Assembly (NCBI GenBank): GCA_012934845.2
Contig: WNNJ02001329.1
Location: 87,947-151,946 of the forward strand
Direction of reading: 5' to 3'
Origin: Pomphorhynchus laevis
Lineage: Eukaryota; Acanthocephala; Palaeacanthocephala; Echinorhynchida; Pomphorhynchidae
Length of the DNA stretch: 64,000 bases
Numbering within the stretch: the stretch's first letter is position 1; each line of letters begins with the position of its first letter. The notes under the pieces are model-generated. The model saw only the letters and a list, made by a program, of their open reading frames with translations. It had not been told where the DNA came from and ran no database searches. Shown here piece after piece: positions 9,961 through 21,839 of the stretch. The position numbers were made by a program, and so were the translations under genes.

Positions 9961-11224
9961 ATGAATAAAAATAATTTTACATAAGATAGTATAATTGTAT
10001 AAATACCATTCGTCGCATTGAAATTAAGATTCATGTCTTGATCATTGCGTCTCGCACTCAATCTTCTTTGATGGAAACTGTCTATTTTAATTTCAATGAT
10101 GTTAGGATATCGTAGTGATGGTTATTTTTGGATAAAATAATCGAATTTGTATATTGACTATCTAACGAGGATGAGATCAGTGGTTTTTTTTGTCAGATTA
10201 ATTATAATTAAGCAATCTGTGGATTGATATACTACGACTATAATACATTCAACAATGCATTTCTCTATTGTAATAAATACGGTTTTCATATAGAACGTGC
10301 TTATTTGTAAAATTCCAACATAAAATACTGCCTATTTTCATGACAAAACATTAGAACGCATACAAGTTCTTTTAATTCTTGTAAATATAGTGTTTCGTTT
10401 AAAATATATGTCAAAAACACACTGCTAGTTTAGTTTCTAAGAGAAATATTGAGATGCAATTTTGAAAAAAACTGAACATTTGATAGAAAAAGGAAAACTT
10501 GTTGCAACATTAATATTATTGCAAGTGTTCATAGTTACACATAGGTATGGATGTTTTGGTTGCTTGGATGATAAACGTTTTTTAACAAATACTTCCACTA
10601 CGCTATGCAATACATGCAAAGACAGGTAAAAAGTGAAACAATAAGAAAAGAGAAAAATACAAGTGAATTAAATAATGCATATGTCTAATGTATCCGCACA
10701 GACAAACCCATTCATTCACGAATAAATAGGTAAGTGGATTGGATGACAATACTACACATTCGTACGTGTTTTTCTTTTAAAGAGTTTTTGATATTCACTC
10801 AACGAAAATGTTTTACTAAACATTGCAAATATTTCTTTTTTGATTTCAGAGCAGGATAGACGAAATTAATAAATTGGTACTCTGTGATTTATATCCAGTT
10901 TTAGCTTTTTCTAACATCGTTAGAAGAGTACACTTTTTCATAGAAAGTTTGTTAAATATTTAAATTTTATTTTTTATATTTTGTACCTTCAAATGTTACC
11001 TGATTTTACGTCATAGCAATGTACACCATAAGTTTAATACAAACATCGTAATAAATTTTATAATTGTTGATTTCTTTTCAAGTTGCCGACTTTAATTTTT
11101 ACAACCTATGTTAATTTTGATTATTCTATTGTATCCTTTAAGCATTCAGCGAAACATTGTACCCTATCTAAAGAAATTTTTAATAAAACGGTAACATTTA
11201 GCACATAATCCATTATTATTCAAC
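9961..11224. other. AT-rich intergenic stretch, no gene seen
   Basis: No element or coding pattern is recognised. The 60-residue minus frame at 10,437-10,619 has no motif. At 11,235-11,284 the unit tatcttcgt or atcttcgt occurs about four times just before the LINE fragment. Confidence 0.45.
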
Positions 11225-12275
11225 AATGCATTTTCGTATCTTCGTAATGTATCGTATCTTCGTCTATGCATCTTCGTCATGCATCGAATGAAGTCTCTTG
11301 TACCCTCTATGCCGAAGATCAAGCAATATTAGCCAAAGATCTTTTATCCGCTCAAAGTGCGTTAGATGCTCTGTCATCCTATTGTTTATCAAATCAGTTG
11401 ACGGTGAATGTAAATAAATCGAAAGCCCTTAAATTTCGGTTAGGTGGACCTTTGCGTCGATGTGACATGCTGAGAATAGGCAATGTAGATTTAGAATTCT
11501 GCAATAGTTACAATTATTTGGGAGTATTACTTTCGTCGAAATGGTCATTTACTGAACACCTACATCGTAAATCCTCGAAGTTAGTTGTAGCAACCTCTTA
11601 TGCAAAAAACTTAGGTTCTTTATCTTTCTCAGGAGCCCTCCGGTATTTTCGAAGTATGTTGCTTCCCATAGTTTCATATGCTTTGCCAGTTATCTGGTCG
11701 GATTTAAGTCCCTTCAATTTTCAGCAGTTGGACAGGTGTCAATGGAGATTCGTGAAGCGAATTGTTGGAGTCTCACCAAAATGTTCTTCATCGGTTATAG
11801 CGATACTATCATCGTTAGAACCTTGCTCTAAATACATCTGCTCAACATTTAATCTTGAACACACTGCATCATTTACTACTAACCTGAACATGTTATTTCG
11901 AAAGACGACGTCATTGGATTCTGAATTTTATTTTACTCCGGCATTCTTACAGACTAAATGCAGAGAAACCTGTGCAAGGAAAAGACCGCTGATCTGGAGA
12001 GCATCTGTCCATGGATATCACGATAAATTCTGCGCTATTAGAATTCCAGTACATGCACGGTGCTCTTTGTGCATTTGTGTTCTTTGCAAAAATGAATGCG
12101 CATCTAACCTGCATATCTTCACTTGCCCAATTTTGAAAAATATGTCACTATCCGATATTGACAGTAGGAGAAGATTTTGAAATACAATTTATAAAATTGA
12201 TAAACTTTTGGTGTATTTATTTTGTTTACCCAGTACCGAAAGGTAAAGAGGTATAATAAATTCTCTCATTATTAT
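11225..12275 (+). mobile_element. 5'-truncated LINE with an (ATT)n tail, clade unassigned
   Basis: The coding region of the next feature is followed by about 80 bp of non-coding DNA with an AATAAA-like signal and a cattattattatta tail at about 12,268-12,281. The 5' part of the element is missing, as is usual for LINE copies truncated during insertion. The next LINE begins immediately at the tail. Confidence 0.75.
11266..12180 (+). CDS. LINE reverse transcriptase, C-terminal third (truncated copy)
   Basis: An open frame of 304 codons begins just at the RT catalytic box (LYAEDQAIL, where YAED replaces the usual YADD; the second aspartate is lost). It continues with LSNQLTVNVNKSKAL, the thumb block YNYLGVLLSSKWSFTEHL, LPIVSYALPVIW and FVKRIVGVS. 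A cysteine-histidine cluster follows near the C-terminus (CSLC...CKNEC...H...C), as in many LINE ORF2 proteins. The palm and fingers are absent, so it cannot be active. The first methionine is not a natural start. Confidence 0.75.
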   Translation: MHLRHASNEVSCTLYAEDQAILAKDLLSAQSALDALSSYCLSNQLTVNVNKSKALKFRLGGPLRRCDMLRIGNVDLEFCNSYNYLGVLLSSKWSFTEHLHRKSSKLVVATSYAKNLGSLSFSGALRYFRSMLLPIVSYALPVIWSDLSPFNFQQLDRCQWRFVKRIVGVSPKCSSSVIAILSSLEPCSKYICSTFNLEHTASFTTNLNMLFRKTTSLDSEFYFTPAFLQTKCRETCARKRPLIWRASVHGYHDKFCAIRIPVHARCSLCICVLCKNECASNLHIFTCPILKNMSLSDIDSRRRF

Positions 12276-14905
12276 TATTAATTGTTTGAAACTGCTTGTC
12301 GCGAAGATGACGTCGAAGGCTCGTCGCTTATGAAGGTGACAATTATTTGTCAGTGCGTTTTACAAAAAGTAGGTTCTTCGAAAATCAAATATGTACGTCA
12401 ATTGATGTCGCGTCGCCTGTCTCTTTGGCAAAGCCAAAATTTTGATGAATTAGTAAGGGAGGGTAAATGTATTCAATCACGTTTAAAGGTATCCCAGTCA
12501 CGATACGATTCTAAGCGCAATTGGAAGTCGCTGTTCGTGAAATCATTAATGTCAGGTAATCTTACTTCTGTAGTAAGAATCCTGGAAAACGGTTCTGTCA
12601 ATAAAACTTTGAGTCCAAATGATTATATCGCCAACGAATCGGTTAAGTCTATTCTTGAAGCGAAGCATCTACATGCAGCTGTAATTAGTGAGGACGCCTT
12701 ATTATCGAAGATCGACATGAAATGTGATAACTTTCATCCCTCCTTTTTCGATACGATAGATGCAGCTGCAATTCAACTTAGTGCTAAGCGCACTACAGGC
12801 GCTGCGGGTCCTTCGGGTGTTAATGCTTTATCATGGCGGCAAATGCTAACCTCATTTGATAGGGATTCATTACAGTTGGCCTCTACGTTGGCAGACCTGA
12901 CAAGGCGAATTGCTAGTAATAGAGTTCCAAAACATTCAACAGAAGCGTTAATCGCTAGTCGGCTCATTGCCCTTGATAAAAATCCTGGTGTTCGACCGAT
13001 CGGAATAGGTGAGGCATATAGGCGCATAATGGCTAAAACGATTTTAAATGTCATTTCTCCTTTCATTAAGTCAATTGCGGGTAATTCACAACTTTGTGCA
13101 GGTCAAAAGGGAGGTGTCGAATTCGTTGTGCGAGATATGCGTGAAACCTTTGCTAATTCGACCTCGTCATGTTTACTTTTAATTGATGCACATAATGCTT
13201 TTAATAGAATTAATAGGAAATTAGCTCTCCTCAATATAGAAAAGATATGCCTGCTTTAGCACGATTCCTGCAGAATACGTATAGTTTAGATCCAATCTTA
13301 GCCATTGACGATGATTATCTGTTATCAAAGGAAGGTTTCACGCAAGGGGACCCTTTGCATCCTCAAATAAAACAGCGTTGGTATGCAGACGATGTATCAT
13401 GTGTTGGTTCACCGGGGAATGTTTATGATTTTTTTAAATCGTTGCAATCTATAGGACCGGAATACGGATTTCATGTTAATGTCAACAAGTGTACAGCTCT
13501 GGTTAACGCCAACATTATCCTTGAATGTGATTCACTTACCAGCTTAGGGGTTCATGTCGTATCTAATGGTGTAGAACTTTTAGGAGCTCCCATAGGTTTT
13601 GGTTCGTTCGAAAAAGATTGGGTAATAACACAAGTAACTCGCTGGTTAAAATTGCTCGATAGGTTATGTGAAGTCTCTTGCGATTCACGGCAGTTAGCGT
13701 TCTTAGCATTTTCAGCAGCAGTGCAAAATAAGTGTACTCATGTACAAAGAACATGTAAGTGTGAATGTGAATGGTTTTCTTCACTCGAAGATTTCATACA
13801 GAATAAAATAATCCCCAAAATAACTGGTTTTAATTTACAGAAGTGTTGGCGCGATGTAGCAAGTCTGCCTTTCTCAATGGGAGGTTTGGGGATATCAAAT
13901 CCATATGAGAATACCAAATCTGAATGGGAATATTCTTCTTTGCTATGTAAGCCCTTATTTGAGTTAGGTCTCGGAGGCGACATTGATACCATCCAGAAAC
14001 AGTCAATAGTTGAAATTAGAAAACTAAAGAATCTCCGGGCTGCCGAAAAATTTTCGTCACTGTTAAATACAGTGGACGACTGCGAACAGGTAATTTTAAA
14101 GCATGCCGCTCGAAAGGGCGCGTCAACGTGGCTATCTGCTCGCCCTAGTGATGATCCTAAGTTTCGCTTAAGCAATCAAGAATTTTCCGATGGTCTCTCT
14201 GTCAGATATGGGTGGCAAATTTTAAATACTTCAGGCAAATGTGTATGTGGGGAAGTTCTTAGTGTTGTTCATTCATTATCTTGCAAATGCGGAGGGAAAT
14301 CAATAGTAAGGCACAATGTGATCAGAGACATTTTCGCCAAATTAACTTCAGAGGTGTGTTCATCAACTACAACTGAGCCACTGCTTTCTCCCATTGATCC
14401 AACTATTCAATTTGATTTTTCTTCCACTACACTAGATCGCAATGCACGTCTTGACGTCTTGTGTTCGGGGTTGTTTGGCGTCCCGTCTGAGCGGTCCTAC
14501 CTGGACATTTCTGTATTCAATACACATGCTCGTTCCTATGCCACAATGACTCCACGATCAGCGTTCAGTTATAACGAGAATCGAAAAAAGGCTAAGTACT
14601 CCGAACGGATATCCAAGATCGAAAGAGCAGCTTTTATACCAGTTATTTTGTCAATACAAGGTGGATTAGGGGATGAGGCAGAACAGTTGGTAAAACGCTT
14701 AGCAAAAGACGTAGCGGTGAGAAGAGAGTGCCGTTACAGTGACGTGATTAGCCGATTCAGACGTTCCATTGGAATAGCTCTCGTGCTGGCTAGCTCATGG
14801 TGTCTCAGATAAATTTTTTCATTGTTACTTTTGTTATGATTTTGCAGTGTTTTTGTCAAATAAATTCGTTTTTTCGTTAAAAAAAATTATTATTATTATT
14901 TAAAC
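12276..14905 (+). mobile_element. LINE with a C-terminal restriction-like endonuclease, 5'-truncated
   Basis: RT and a C-terminal zinc-knuckle plus nuclease-like domain lie on +, followed by a short 3' region and a tail ending in (A)n then attattattatt at 14,885-14,901. The start abuts the (ATT)n tail of the preceding LINE, so both copies are joined at ATT repeats. The domain order RT, zinc knuckle, then nuclease-like domain is that of LINEs with restriction-like endonucleases (R2, CRE, NeSL, R4 groups); which clade is not settled here. Confidence 0.75.
12282..14812 (+). pseudogene. RT plus zinc-knuckle and restriction-like endonuclease polyprotein, two breaks
   Basis: The first frame (12,282-13,259) has an N-terminal domain, then RTTGAAGPSGVNALSW, PGVRPIGIGEAYRRIMAK, LCAGQKGGVEF and the palm block LLLIDAHNAFNRINR. 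A one-base shift near 13,250 leads to the second frame (13,247-14,812) with FTQGDPL and YADD. These two motifs lie only about ten residues apart instead of the usual thirty or more, showing an internal deletion. Then come ELLGAPIG, SMGGLGISNP, GASTWLSARP, a knuckle CVCGEVLSVVHSLSC, RHNVIRDIF, ARLDVL and SYLDISVFN. The last two acidic sites fit a PD-(D/E)XK-like nuclease. The final 500 residues are open. Confidence 0.75.
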
Positions 14906-14970
14906 AAACAATCCGTTCTTGATTCAAAAGTGAAAATTACCCAAAAAGAAAAATAAATCACATAAACAGA

Positions 14971-17400
14971 TTAGTCACGTAGTCTTTTAACAACGAATCG
15001 GTACATTAATAATATTTCCAAACTTGTCCACCTTTTTAGACGTTTTTCTAGTAAGTTCTGAATAATCATTTGTCGATCCAGTGTCAATTTTTCTATATGC
15101 TTTTTGAAAACATTAATAAATGATATATGGTCTTCTATTGGTCTACCTCGCGTAAAGAACGTGAAGGTGGAGATTGCCCAAGTTTTCCGGATTCGAAGTT
15201 GCAATAAAGAATATATACCTATTTTCCTTGCTCTCTTATAAAACCTCTCGGCTTTACGCAATCTTTTTTAAATACAATTACATCATGGCGTTCTGATAGA
15301 AAACGGTCGAAGAGATAAACAAGCATTCTTACTCTCCGAAGAAATATCTCTCGAATGGAAAGTGTGCCATTCGATGTTTTGTTAACAATTGCAATAATTT
15401 GTTTCTTTAATGTCTATCGTGTTTTGGATGAATTCGCACAAACTATTATTTTTGTTTTGTTTCCGTTTAGCGTGAGTCCTAGTTGAGAAGCTCTGGATTG
15501 TAACGCATTTACGAAGGAAGTAAATGTCTCTATTAATCTTTTACATGTTGGTCCTTTAATAATAAATGTCGCGTCATCTACATACATGATACAGCTAATA
15601 TTTGGGGAATATGTTTTAGAAATTAATATTGAGGTTAACATAATTAGTACTGGAGATAGAGGTGATCCCTGTGGTATTCATTTTGTCGTATAGAAAAACT
15701 TCTTTTCACTATCATCTTGATAAAAATACCGTTTTGTCATCAACACATTATAAACACGGCTGATTAAGTTGCAGGGGAAATTGAAAATTGTCAAGGTATC
15801 AATAATACTGTCAATTGAGATGTAATCGAATGAAGCTTTAAAATCAATTGCGATTAACAATCTTAAAAAGTTCTGGCAATTAATCATTGAGCTATAAATG
15901 TTCGCGGTGGCAGTTTGTACAGATTTACCTTCGGTGAACCCATGAATATATTTGGGATAATATCATATCTTTTGATTAATAATCGTATTTTAGCTGTCAA
16001 CGCTCTTTCGTATATTGATATCAGTGCACTTTGAATGGCAATCGGTCTGAACTGTGATGGTTCTTTAATTGACTTCCGTTGATTTTTTGCTAGCAAAATT
16101 CTTTTTGCTGTATTAAAGGATTCTATTCTTCGGCAGGACTATTTAACATTATGCTTGCCCATTTTTCTCTTGAGATACTGTTTACTGCACTTGCCACTTT
16201 CGGACAGACTGAAAAACCATTGTCGGATAATTTATTTCCTCGGCCCCATACTGATAATATGTCTAACATGCATAAATCTCTTTTACCACGTATCAATGGT
16301 CTAAATGTTACTATGGGTTCTTTACATAGAGTTTATTTCGAATGTTAGTTGATAATATTCGTCATAACATTATCATATGAACTTTTAGCAATCCATTTCT
16401 TAGCTGCCGATTTCCAATGTGTGGTTCTATTTGCTTTGATTGTTTTCCAGCAACTGCTACAATTTGGTTGACACCGTCGAATGTGTTTCGTATAATTTTC
16501 TAATTGCCACTTGTATCGTGCTCTCCAGTAAATTTTCGACCAAGATTCTTGAAACATATCTGAATTTTCCGGTTACATAAAATGTTTTGCTGTTTTGAAG
16601 AAGGAAGTTGTCCTTGTACTATAAAATTGACGATGAATTTGTAAACATTTAACACAGGTTTGCAATGCCCTGTCAATTTCTTGTAGCGTATTTTGTTTTT
16701 GAAATTTAAGTAACAAGTTGAAAGCAGCTATGTTCAAATTTGAGAAAATGAAACGATCATTCAGCTGAGTGTTCCTACTGATCCTCCAAGTTAGTACTGG
16801 AGTTTTCGTACTGATCCAGACACACAGTTCATACCTTGTTGCTCCAATAGCGTTTGAACATAATGATGTCCGGACCTATGAATCACCGCATCTAGATACA
16901 AATGTATATCCCGCGTCAGGCAATGGAAGGTTTGTAAAGGTGTGTAGGCAACTCTCATATATTCCCACTTATTTGCAATTGATTTTATCCAATAGTCAGT
17001 TGGATCATTCAAGTCTCCAAACAAGCAGTCTACGCCCGATTTAATAATTGTGTGTATAAAATCTTTTGTGGATTTTAAATGTACATGTTTTGGCAAAATA
17101 TAGATATTTGAAAACTTCACGAACATGTTATTTATTCTTATCTTGTATATATTAATTAAACAATTTTCATTACTTGAACTAAAAATCAGTTTTGCGTGTC
17201 ATGATGAATGTATTACCGTGGTAACACCACCTGAGTTAGTTAAAATGGGGGGTGTGAACAAAAAATGTCATATTCTGGATCAATTTGGCATTTCTGACGA
17301 AAATCACTGTGACCTTTTGTTTCTTGTAAAAAATAAATAATTTGAGGATCAATTTATCGGAATAGAAATTTAGCACCTTATAATCCCCCACAATTCCACT
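14971..17400 (-). pseudogene. ORF2 of the I-like LINE: APE endonuclease and RT, fragmented
   Basis: From N to C on the minus strand: GGVTTVIHSS and LINIYKIRI (about 17,250-17,130), then ILPKHVHLKS, CLFGDLNDPTDYW and HLYLDAVIHRSG (17,126-16,791; GDLN matches the GDxN box of APE endonucleases). Next come a linker with YWRARYKWQLE, RT fingers QFRPIAIQSALISIYERALT (16,096-15,884), palm LLIAIDFKASFDYIS (15,887-15,678) and the catalytic MYVDDATFII with LTLNGNKTKIIV (15,641-15,414). A basic C-terminal part lies at 15,261-14,971. YVDD keeps both aspartates. No RNase H motif is evident. Confidence 0.72.
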
Positions 17401-17426
17401 GTTTAATTATCATAGATTGAAAACTG

Positions 17427-18800
17427 TTATTTAATCTTAAGTTTTCCTCCAGGTTCCTCCATACCTGAAGTTTCACTTGTGAGATCTTTACTGTGAATAT
17501 CGGAATAATCACTTATAGACGGGGATGGATTGTTGACTGTATCTGTATTGCTTATACTGTATTCCCCCTCTTTGCGATGAATCTTTAAGATTGAAAGGCG
17601 TTTTAGTTTCTTGGTGGCCAACTGTCTTTTAAGCGACGCTTTCTGATAGATGGGTTTTGTTGTGTTTTTCTGTGCCACTTTAACAGATACGTAATCAACA
17701 TTAACTATCGAATTAATTTTCTGATTTATACTTTCACCGGATATGCTATCTAACAAATTTTGTAATAACATTCCTATTTTCTTCTCGAAATCATTTAGCG
17801 CGTCTGTAATCCTTTTATTAACTACTTTTCGAATATGCTCTTGAAACATTTCAAAACGCCTGGACAATGATATTTCGTGTATTTCATTGCTCATGTCTTT
17901 AAATCCATTTTCCGTTTTTTTTGCTGTATAGAGAGGCCATTTCCGCATAGGTGTTCAGTTTTGTGCCATTCCCTATTCTGGTACAAACATTTGTATTCCT
18001 CTCACTGTCTTCAAGTGTATCATTGTTCTTATCCTGGAACCAAAGATAAAATGCTTTGAATTGCGGACACTTTTTATAGAATGAACAATGGTCGCCTCCA
18101 CAGTTAATGCACTTCCTTTTATTGGATTTATTGCATTGCTGCGATGTGTGTTCATCTGAACAGTACGGATATCTAACGTGTTGATTATGACAATTTTGCC
18201 TCCAGTGACCCCATTTTTGACATTCGCTGCATTGTGGCCAATAATAATCATCATCATATAACTGATCCCCGGCAGTAAACGTTACGCGCATGGAATAACA
18301 AGTGTATGACTTTGCTAGTAATCCATTGCGCTCGCTAATCTCAGTCTCTACGATCACAACAGGAATTTTTTATCGTCTCTTTTTGATTTTAAATGTGAAA
18401 TATATCGGACATTAAATGTATCTTCAAACTTTGCTATTTCATCACTGTCTAAATCTGTATTAATATTATGCACCATTATTTTGGTGAAAAAGAAATGATT
18501 TTTTATACTTATATTTTTTTTATTAAAATCCTCCTTTGCATAATCGCGGAAATCATCTCTCAATTTTTTCTCTGTAAATTTCAGACTAATTTATTATCGA
18601 AAAAGGTAGGTGGCTTTATTCTAGTTATTCCATCATTTCCGTAGCTCTTTAACCACATGGTAACTCCCATTTTAAAAAGAATATCTATGATTGTTAAGAA
18701 ATTTGCTTGGATGCCTGTTATCAGTAACCATTTTTTGGTAGGTATATCCTTATAATCTTCATGACTATATGATGAAAAATATTTTCCACCATTTTGTTAA
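17427..18800 (-). pseudogene. ORF1 (gag-like) protein of the I-like LINE with zinc knuckles
   Basis: The N-terminal part (about 18,800-18,360) contains WLLITGIQ and a region like an RNA-recognition fold (FFFTKIMVHNIN). The middle (18,357-17,899) carries the knuckle CSECQKWGHWRQNC (C-x2-C-x4-H-x4-C), a second cysteine group and CINCGGDHCSFYKKC. The C-terminal part (17,948-17,427) is charged, with a possible coiled region (SLSRRFEMFQEHIRKVV). It would bind element RNA. At least two frame changes divide it. Confidence 0.72.
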
Positions 18801-18900
18801 AAAAATAATCTAACAACATCGTTTGATACTCCGAAGTTATCAAATTATGAAAATTTCGTTGAGTTGTACACCGGCGTAATCCATTAAAGCAATCTATCAG

Positions 18901-19189
18901 ATAACTGCAAACATCATCAAATAAACAGACCGTAAATTAATGCACTTATGCTACGAGGATAATCGCACTAAATAACAAAATGTATCTAAAACAGTTTAAA
19001 AAATAGCATTTAAACTTAATTTAAAACTTAAAATAAAAAACAAACTCTATTTCATCCATATCTATCATCTGACAACATTCAAATGCAACTTGTTATCTGA
19101 CAATAACAAAACTTTAATAATAAAATAAAAGATAAAATTAATATTTTAAAATTAATTGATATTTATTCAGAATTTACTAAATTAAATAA
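18901..19189. other. AT-rich spacer
   Basis: No coding pattern. Near 19,066-19,110 two copies of atctgacaa relate it to the repeat at 27,820-28,440. Confidence 0.4.
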
Positions 19190-19845
19190 TAAAGGCTAGT
19201 AATAACTTTGTCTTCATATGCAAAAAGATTTATTATGATATACTAATAAAAGAGGTTAATTCTAATGATTTAAATGTAAATCCAACATATGAACGTAGTG
19301 AGTTAAGTTTAGAAACAATTATTGCAAGTCACTGTTCTATAATGGATAAAAAGGGTATAAAGGTTGAATTAGATAATAAAACTATACCTATATTATATTG
19401 GAATCCAAAATTACATAAAAATCCAATAAAACCTAGATTCATATGTAGTGCGTTTAAATGTACATTAAAACCACTTTCTGTCTATATGAATAAAATACTT
19501 AAAGTAATTAAAGCAAATTTTTTTAAAAATATTGCAAGGTAATCGAAATTAATACTGGTATAAAACACTATTTCAGTATTAATTCTACAAAAGAATTTTT
19601 AGAACAGACAAAAGGAATAAATTTTCAAAATATAAATACGTATGATTTTAGTACGCTTTATACAAATCTAGATTTAGCAGATATTAAAGATAAATTAGAA
19701 AAATTAATTAATCTTATATTCAGAAAAATATATACATATATGTTATAATAACTATAACGCATATCTAACAAAAATTAAACCGTCTAGTAAATATGGATAT
19801 ATGGATAAAATTAAATTGATAGAATCCTTAAATATTTTAATAAAA
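19190..19845 (+). mobile_element. Naiad Penelope fragment, RT core
   Basis: Same RT text as the element at 6,290-9,130 and closer to the family average: NNFVFICKKIYYDIL, TIPILYWNPKLHKNPIKPRF, CTLKPLSVYMNKIL, FSINSTKEFLEQT, NTYDFSTLYTNLDLADI. The segment FSTLYTNL corresponds to RT palm motif A of Penelope elements. Broken fossil copy. Confidence 0.75.
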
Positions 19846-19935
19846 GAAATATTTTAAATATTTAAATATTTAAAATATTAAATATGAAATATTTAAAATC
19901 TTTAATATTTTAATAGCTTTAATATTTTAAGCTTT
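19845..19935. repeat. Self-complementary AT repeat inside Naiad fragments
   Basis: About 90 bases made of aatatttaaa/tttaaatatt units that can fold on themselves. It sits between two Naiad RT fragments and may mark their junction. Confidence 0.6.
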
Positions 19936-20395
19936 TATAGTAAAAGCTTAAATACATCAAAGATAAACATTTGGAAAACTTATATATTATATAAAATTGG
20001 AGAGAAAATGGAAATAACAAGCAATTATAAAAGGAAAGATCAAATTAATAAAGATATGTATACATAACTTACTAAATTAAAGCATAACTATATAATAACA
20101 ACTACTGATAAAGCTAGTAATAACTTTGTCTTTATATGTAAAAAGCTTTATTACGATATACTGATGAAAGAAGTTAATTATAATGATTTAAATATAAACA
20201 CAACATGTCATCGAAGTGATTTTAGTTTAGAAACAATTACTACAAGTCACTATTCAATAATGGATAAAAAGGGTATAATGGTTGAATCAGATAATTTAAA
20301 TTATATCGCTAAAAAAATTTCTTGGTTATTGAATGTCTTGTTAAAAAATGTCTTGGTTATTGGAATCAGATAATAAAACTATAACGCTAAAAACT
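19935..20395 (+). mobile_element. Naiad Penelope fragment, region before the RT core
   Basis: Matches the segment before the RT core in the other copies (AYFG...NSKSLNTSKINIWKTY-like text, then NNFVFICKKLYYDIL and MKEVNYNDLNINT). It follows the RT-core fragment instead of preceding it, so the two are separate or rearranged copies. Confidence 0.7.
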
Positions 20396-20606
20396 TGTCT
20401 TTGTTATTCTAAATTCTTACAAAGAAAAGCATAAGAAGAAAAGTTATAAAGAAAAAAGTTATAAGTGTTCAAGCTAATTACATTAAGTGATATACTTTTA
20501 AGCACACAAGCAACTTAAATACACAATAAAGATATAAACTTGTTAAAATCTTTTGGTAATATACAAATACACAAGTAAAATCTATTGAATTGCAAGACTA
20601 ACAACA
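20396..20606. other. AT-rich spacer
   Basis: Nothing recognised. Confidence 0.4.
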
Positions 20607-20756
20607 ATGGACGCAATGGGAAGAGCAAAGCTTGGTATTTGCCCGCATTGTAACAGGTCAATCGCACTTAAAAAATTTGGAAATCTACGCTTTTACAAGA
20701 GCTTTGCGGTTCGGTGCCCAGGTACTAGTTGCGCTTCGATTGTTGATTACGCATCG

Positions 20757-20864
20757 AATATTACCTGCCATGTCAAACTTACAGCCGAATGTCAAACCTA
20801 CAAAGGACCGAATATTACCTTCTATGTCAAACTTACAGCCGAACGTCAAGCCTACAAAGGATCT
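20757..20864 (+). repeat. Tandem 54-bp duplication in the finger frame
   Basis: Two 54-bp units, 20,757-20,810 and 20,811-20,864, differ at a few bases and keep the frame, giving an 18-residue repeat (NITCHVKLTAECQTYKGP, then a near copy). Confidence 0.85.
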
Positions 20865-21330
20865 GAAATGGCTCAGACCAACGACGTTTCTCACAATTTG
20901 TACGCATATGAAATGCTTCACCGTATTTGGGAATCACCTACGCTGACAGTAAGACGAATCACTTGGAGTTTCCGAAATAAAGCAGCACGCATTTTTACCA
21001 ATCTTATCAAGGAGGCACTAGAACATAAATCGCCATCTAGCTAGACCAGCCTTTTGGGGTTCGCAAAAGTGTGTCTAGCAGCTCATTCAGGTGATCACCG
21101 AAATGTACGAAAACACATTGAGAATGCACTAAAGTCAGCCGAAAAAGGCAGTTTGACACTTCCCTTCTCGCGCATGTTTGTTCTCAACAACCGACACGAC
21201 ATAAACACGACAAATCAAAGCCAATGACAATCGAACTGGTACGATAGGGAAACTTAGGCAAAGCAATGAAACGAATATCTTCGTCACGGATGGCGCCGTT
21301 CACAGAACAGACACACCGTAAGCTCACAGA

Positions 21331-21371
21331 TTTGCACTCACCCGGTAAAGGTTTTACCGGGTGAGTGCAAA
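21331..21371. repeat. Perfect 19-bp inverted repeat at the deletion join
   Basis: The arm tttgcactcacccggtaaa (21,331-21,349) and its exact reverse complement (21,353-21,371) are separated by three bases. Coding matches to the N-terminal part end before it and C-terminal matches start just after it. Confidence 0.9.
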
Positions 21372-21839
21372 TAAGAATGTGGTTAGGCCTGCAAATTGCT
21401 CCAAGTGACTACCGTTGTAGTCGATGTTTCCGAAACGCAGATGCTGAGGGCTTCCACGCACTAACTTGCAACTACGGTGGTTTTCCAGGAATGCGCCATA
21501 ATGGAATTCGTGACGTCGTTCTCTAGGCGTCACAATAAGCAGGAATGCATGTGGGTTGCGAGGTTCGCAACCTTGTCCAAAATCTACAAGAACGGTCAGC
21601 CGATATTCTGATCTACGGGGATCCGTCAGATGCTACAGATTTCGTTGTGATACATCCACTACAGAAATCTTTTTTACGTCAGTCAGCTTATGTACCCGGT
21701 TGCGCATCTGCGCAGTACGCATCATCAGTTAAACATAGGAAGTATTGCGCTAAAATGGTTGAGGCGGGATATAACTTCATACCTGCAGTCTTGGATCGTT
21801 CGGGTGGCTGGAATATGGATGAGGAAATTCAGTTATGCT

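Larger units (their letters stand above)
14910..18900 (-). mobile_element. I/Jockey-like LINE with CCHC ORF1 and EN-RT ORF2, broken
   Basis: Read on the minus strand, a gag-like ORF1 (about 18,800-17,427) is followed by ORF2 with an endonuclease region (about 17,400-16,790) and RT blocks (16,557-14,971). The layout and the cysteine-histidine knuckles of ORF1 fit the I/Jockey superfamily. Frame breaks divide ORF2 into at least five pieces. The same family recurs at 42,840-46,300 and in smaller pieces at 47,870, 57,975, 59,190 and 62,840. Confidence 0.75.

Noticed and set aside
20685-20921. Minus frame with an internal peptide repeat
   Set aside because: Shadow of the 54-bp tandem duplication in the plus-strand finger frame.
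21290-21380. Hairpin at 21,331-21,371 as a transcription terminator
   Set aside because: Eukaryotic context and position at a LINE deletion join make a bacterial-type terminator implausible.
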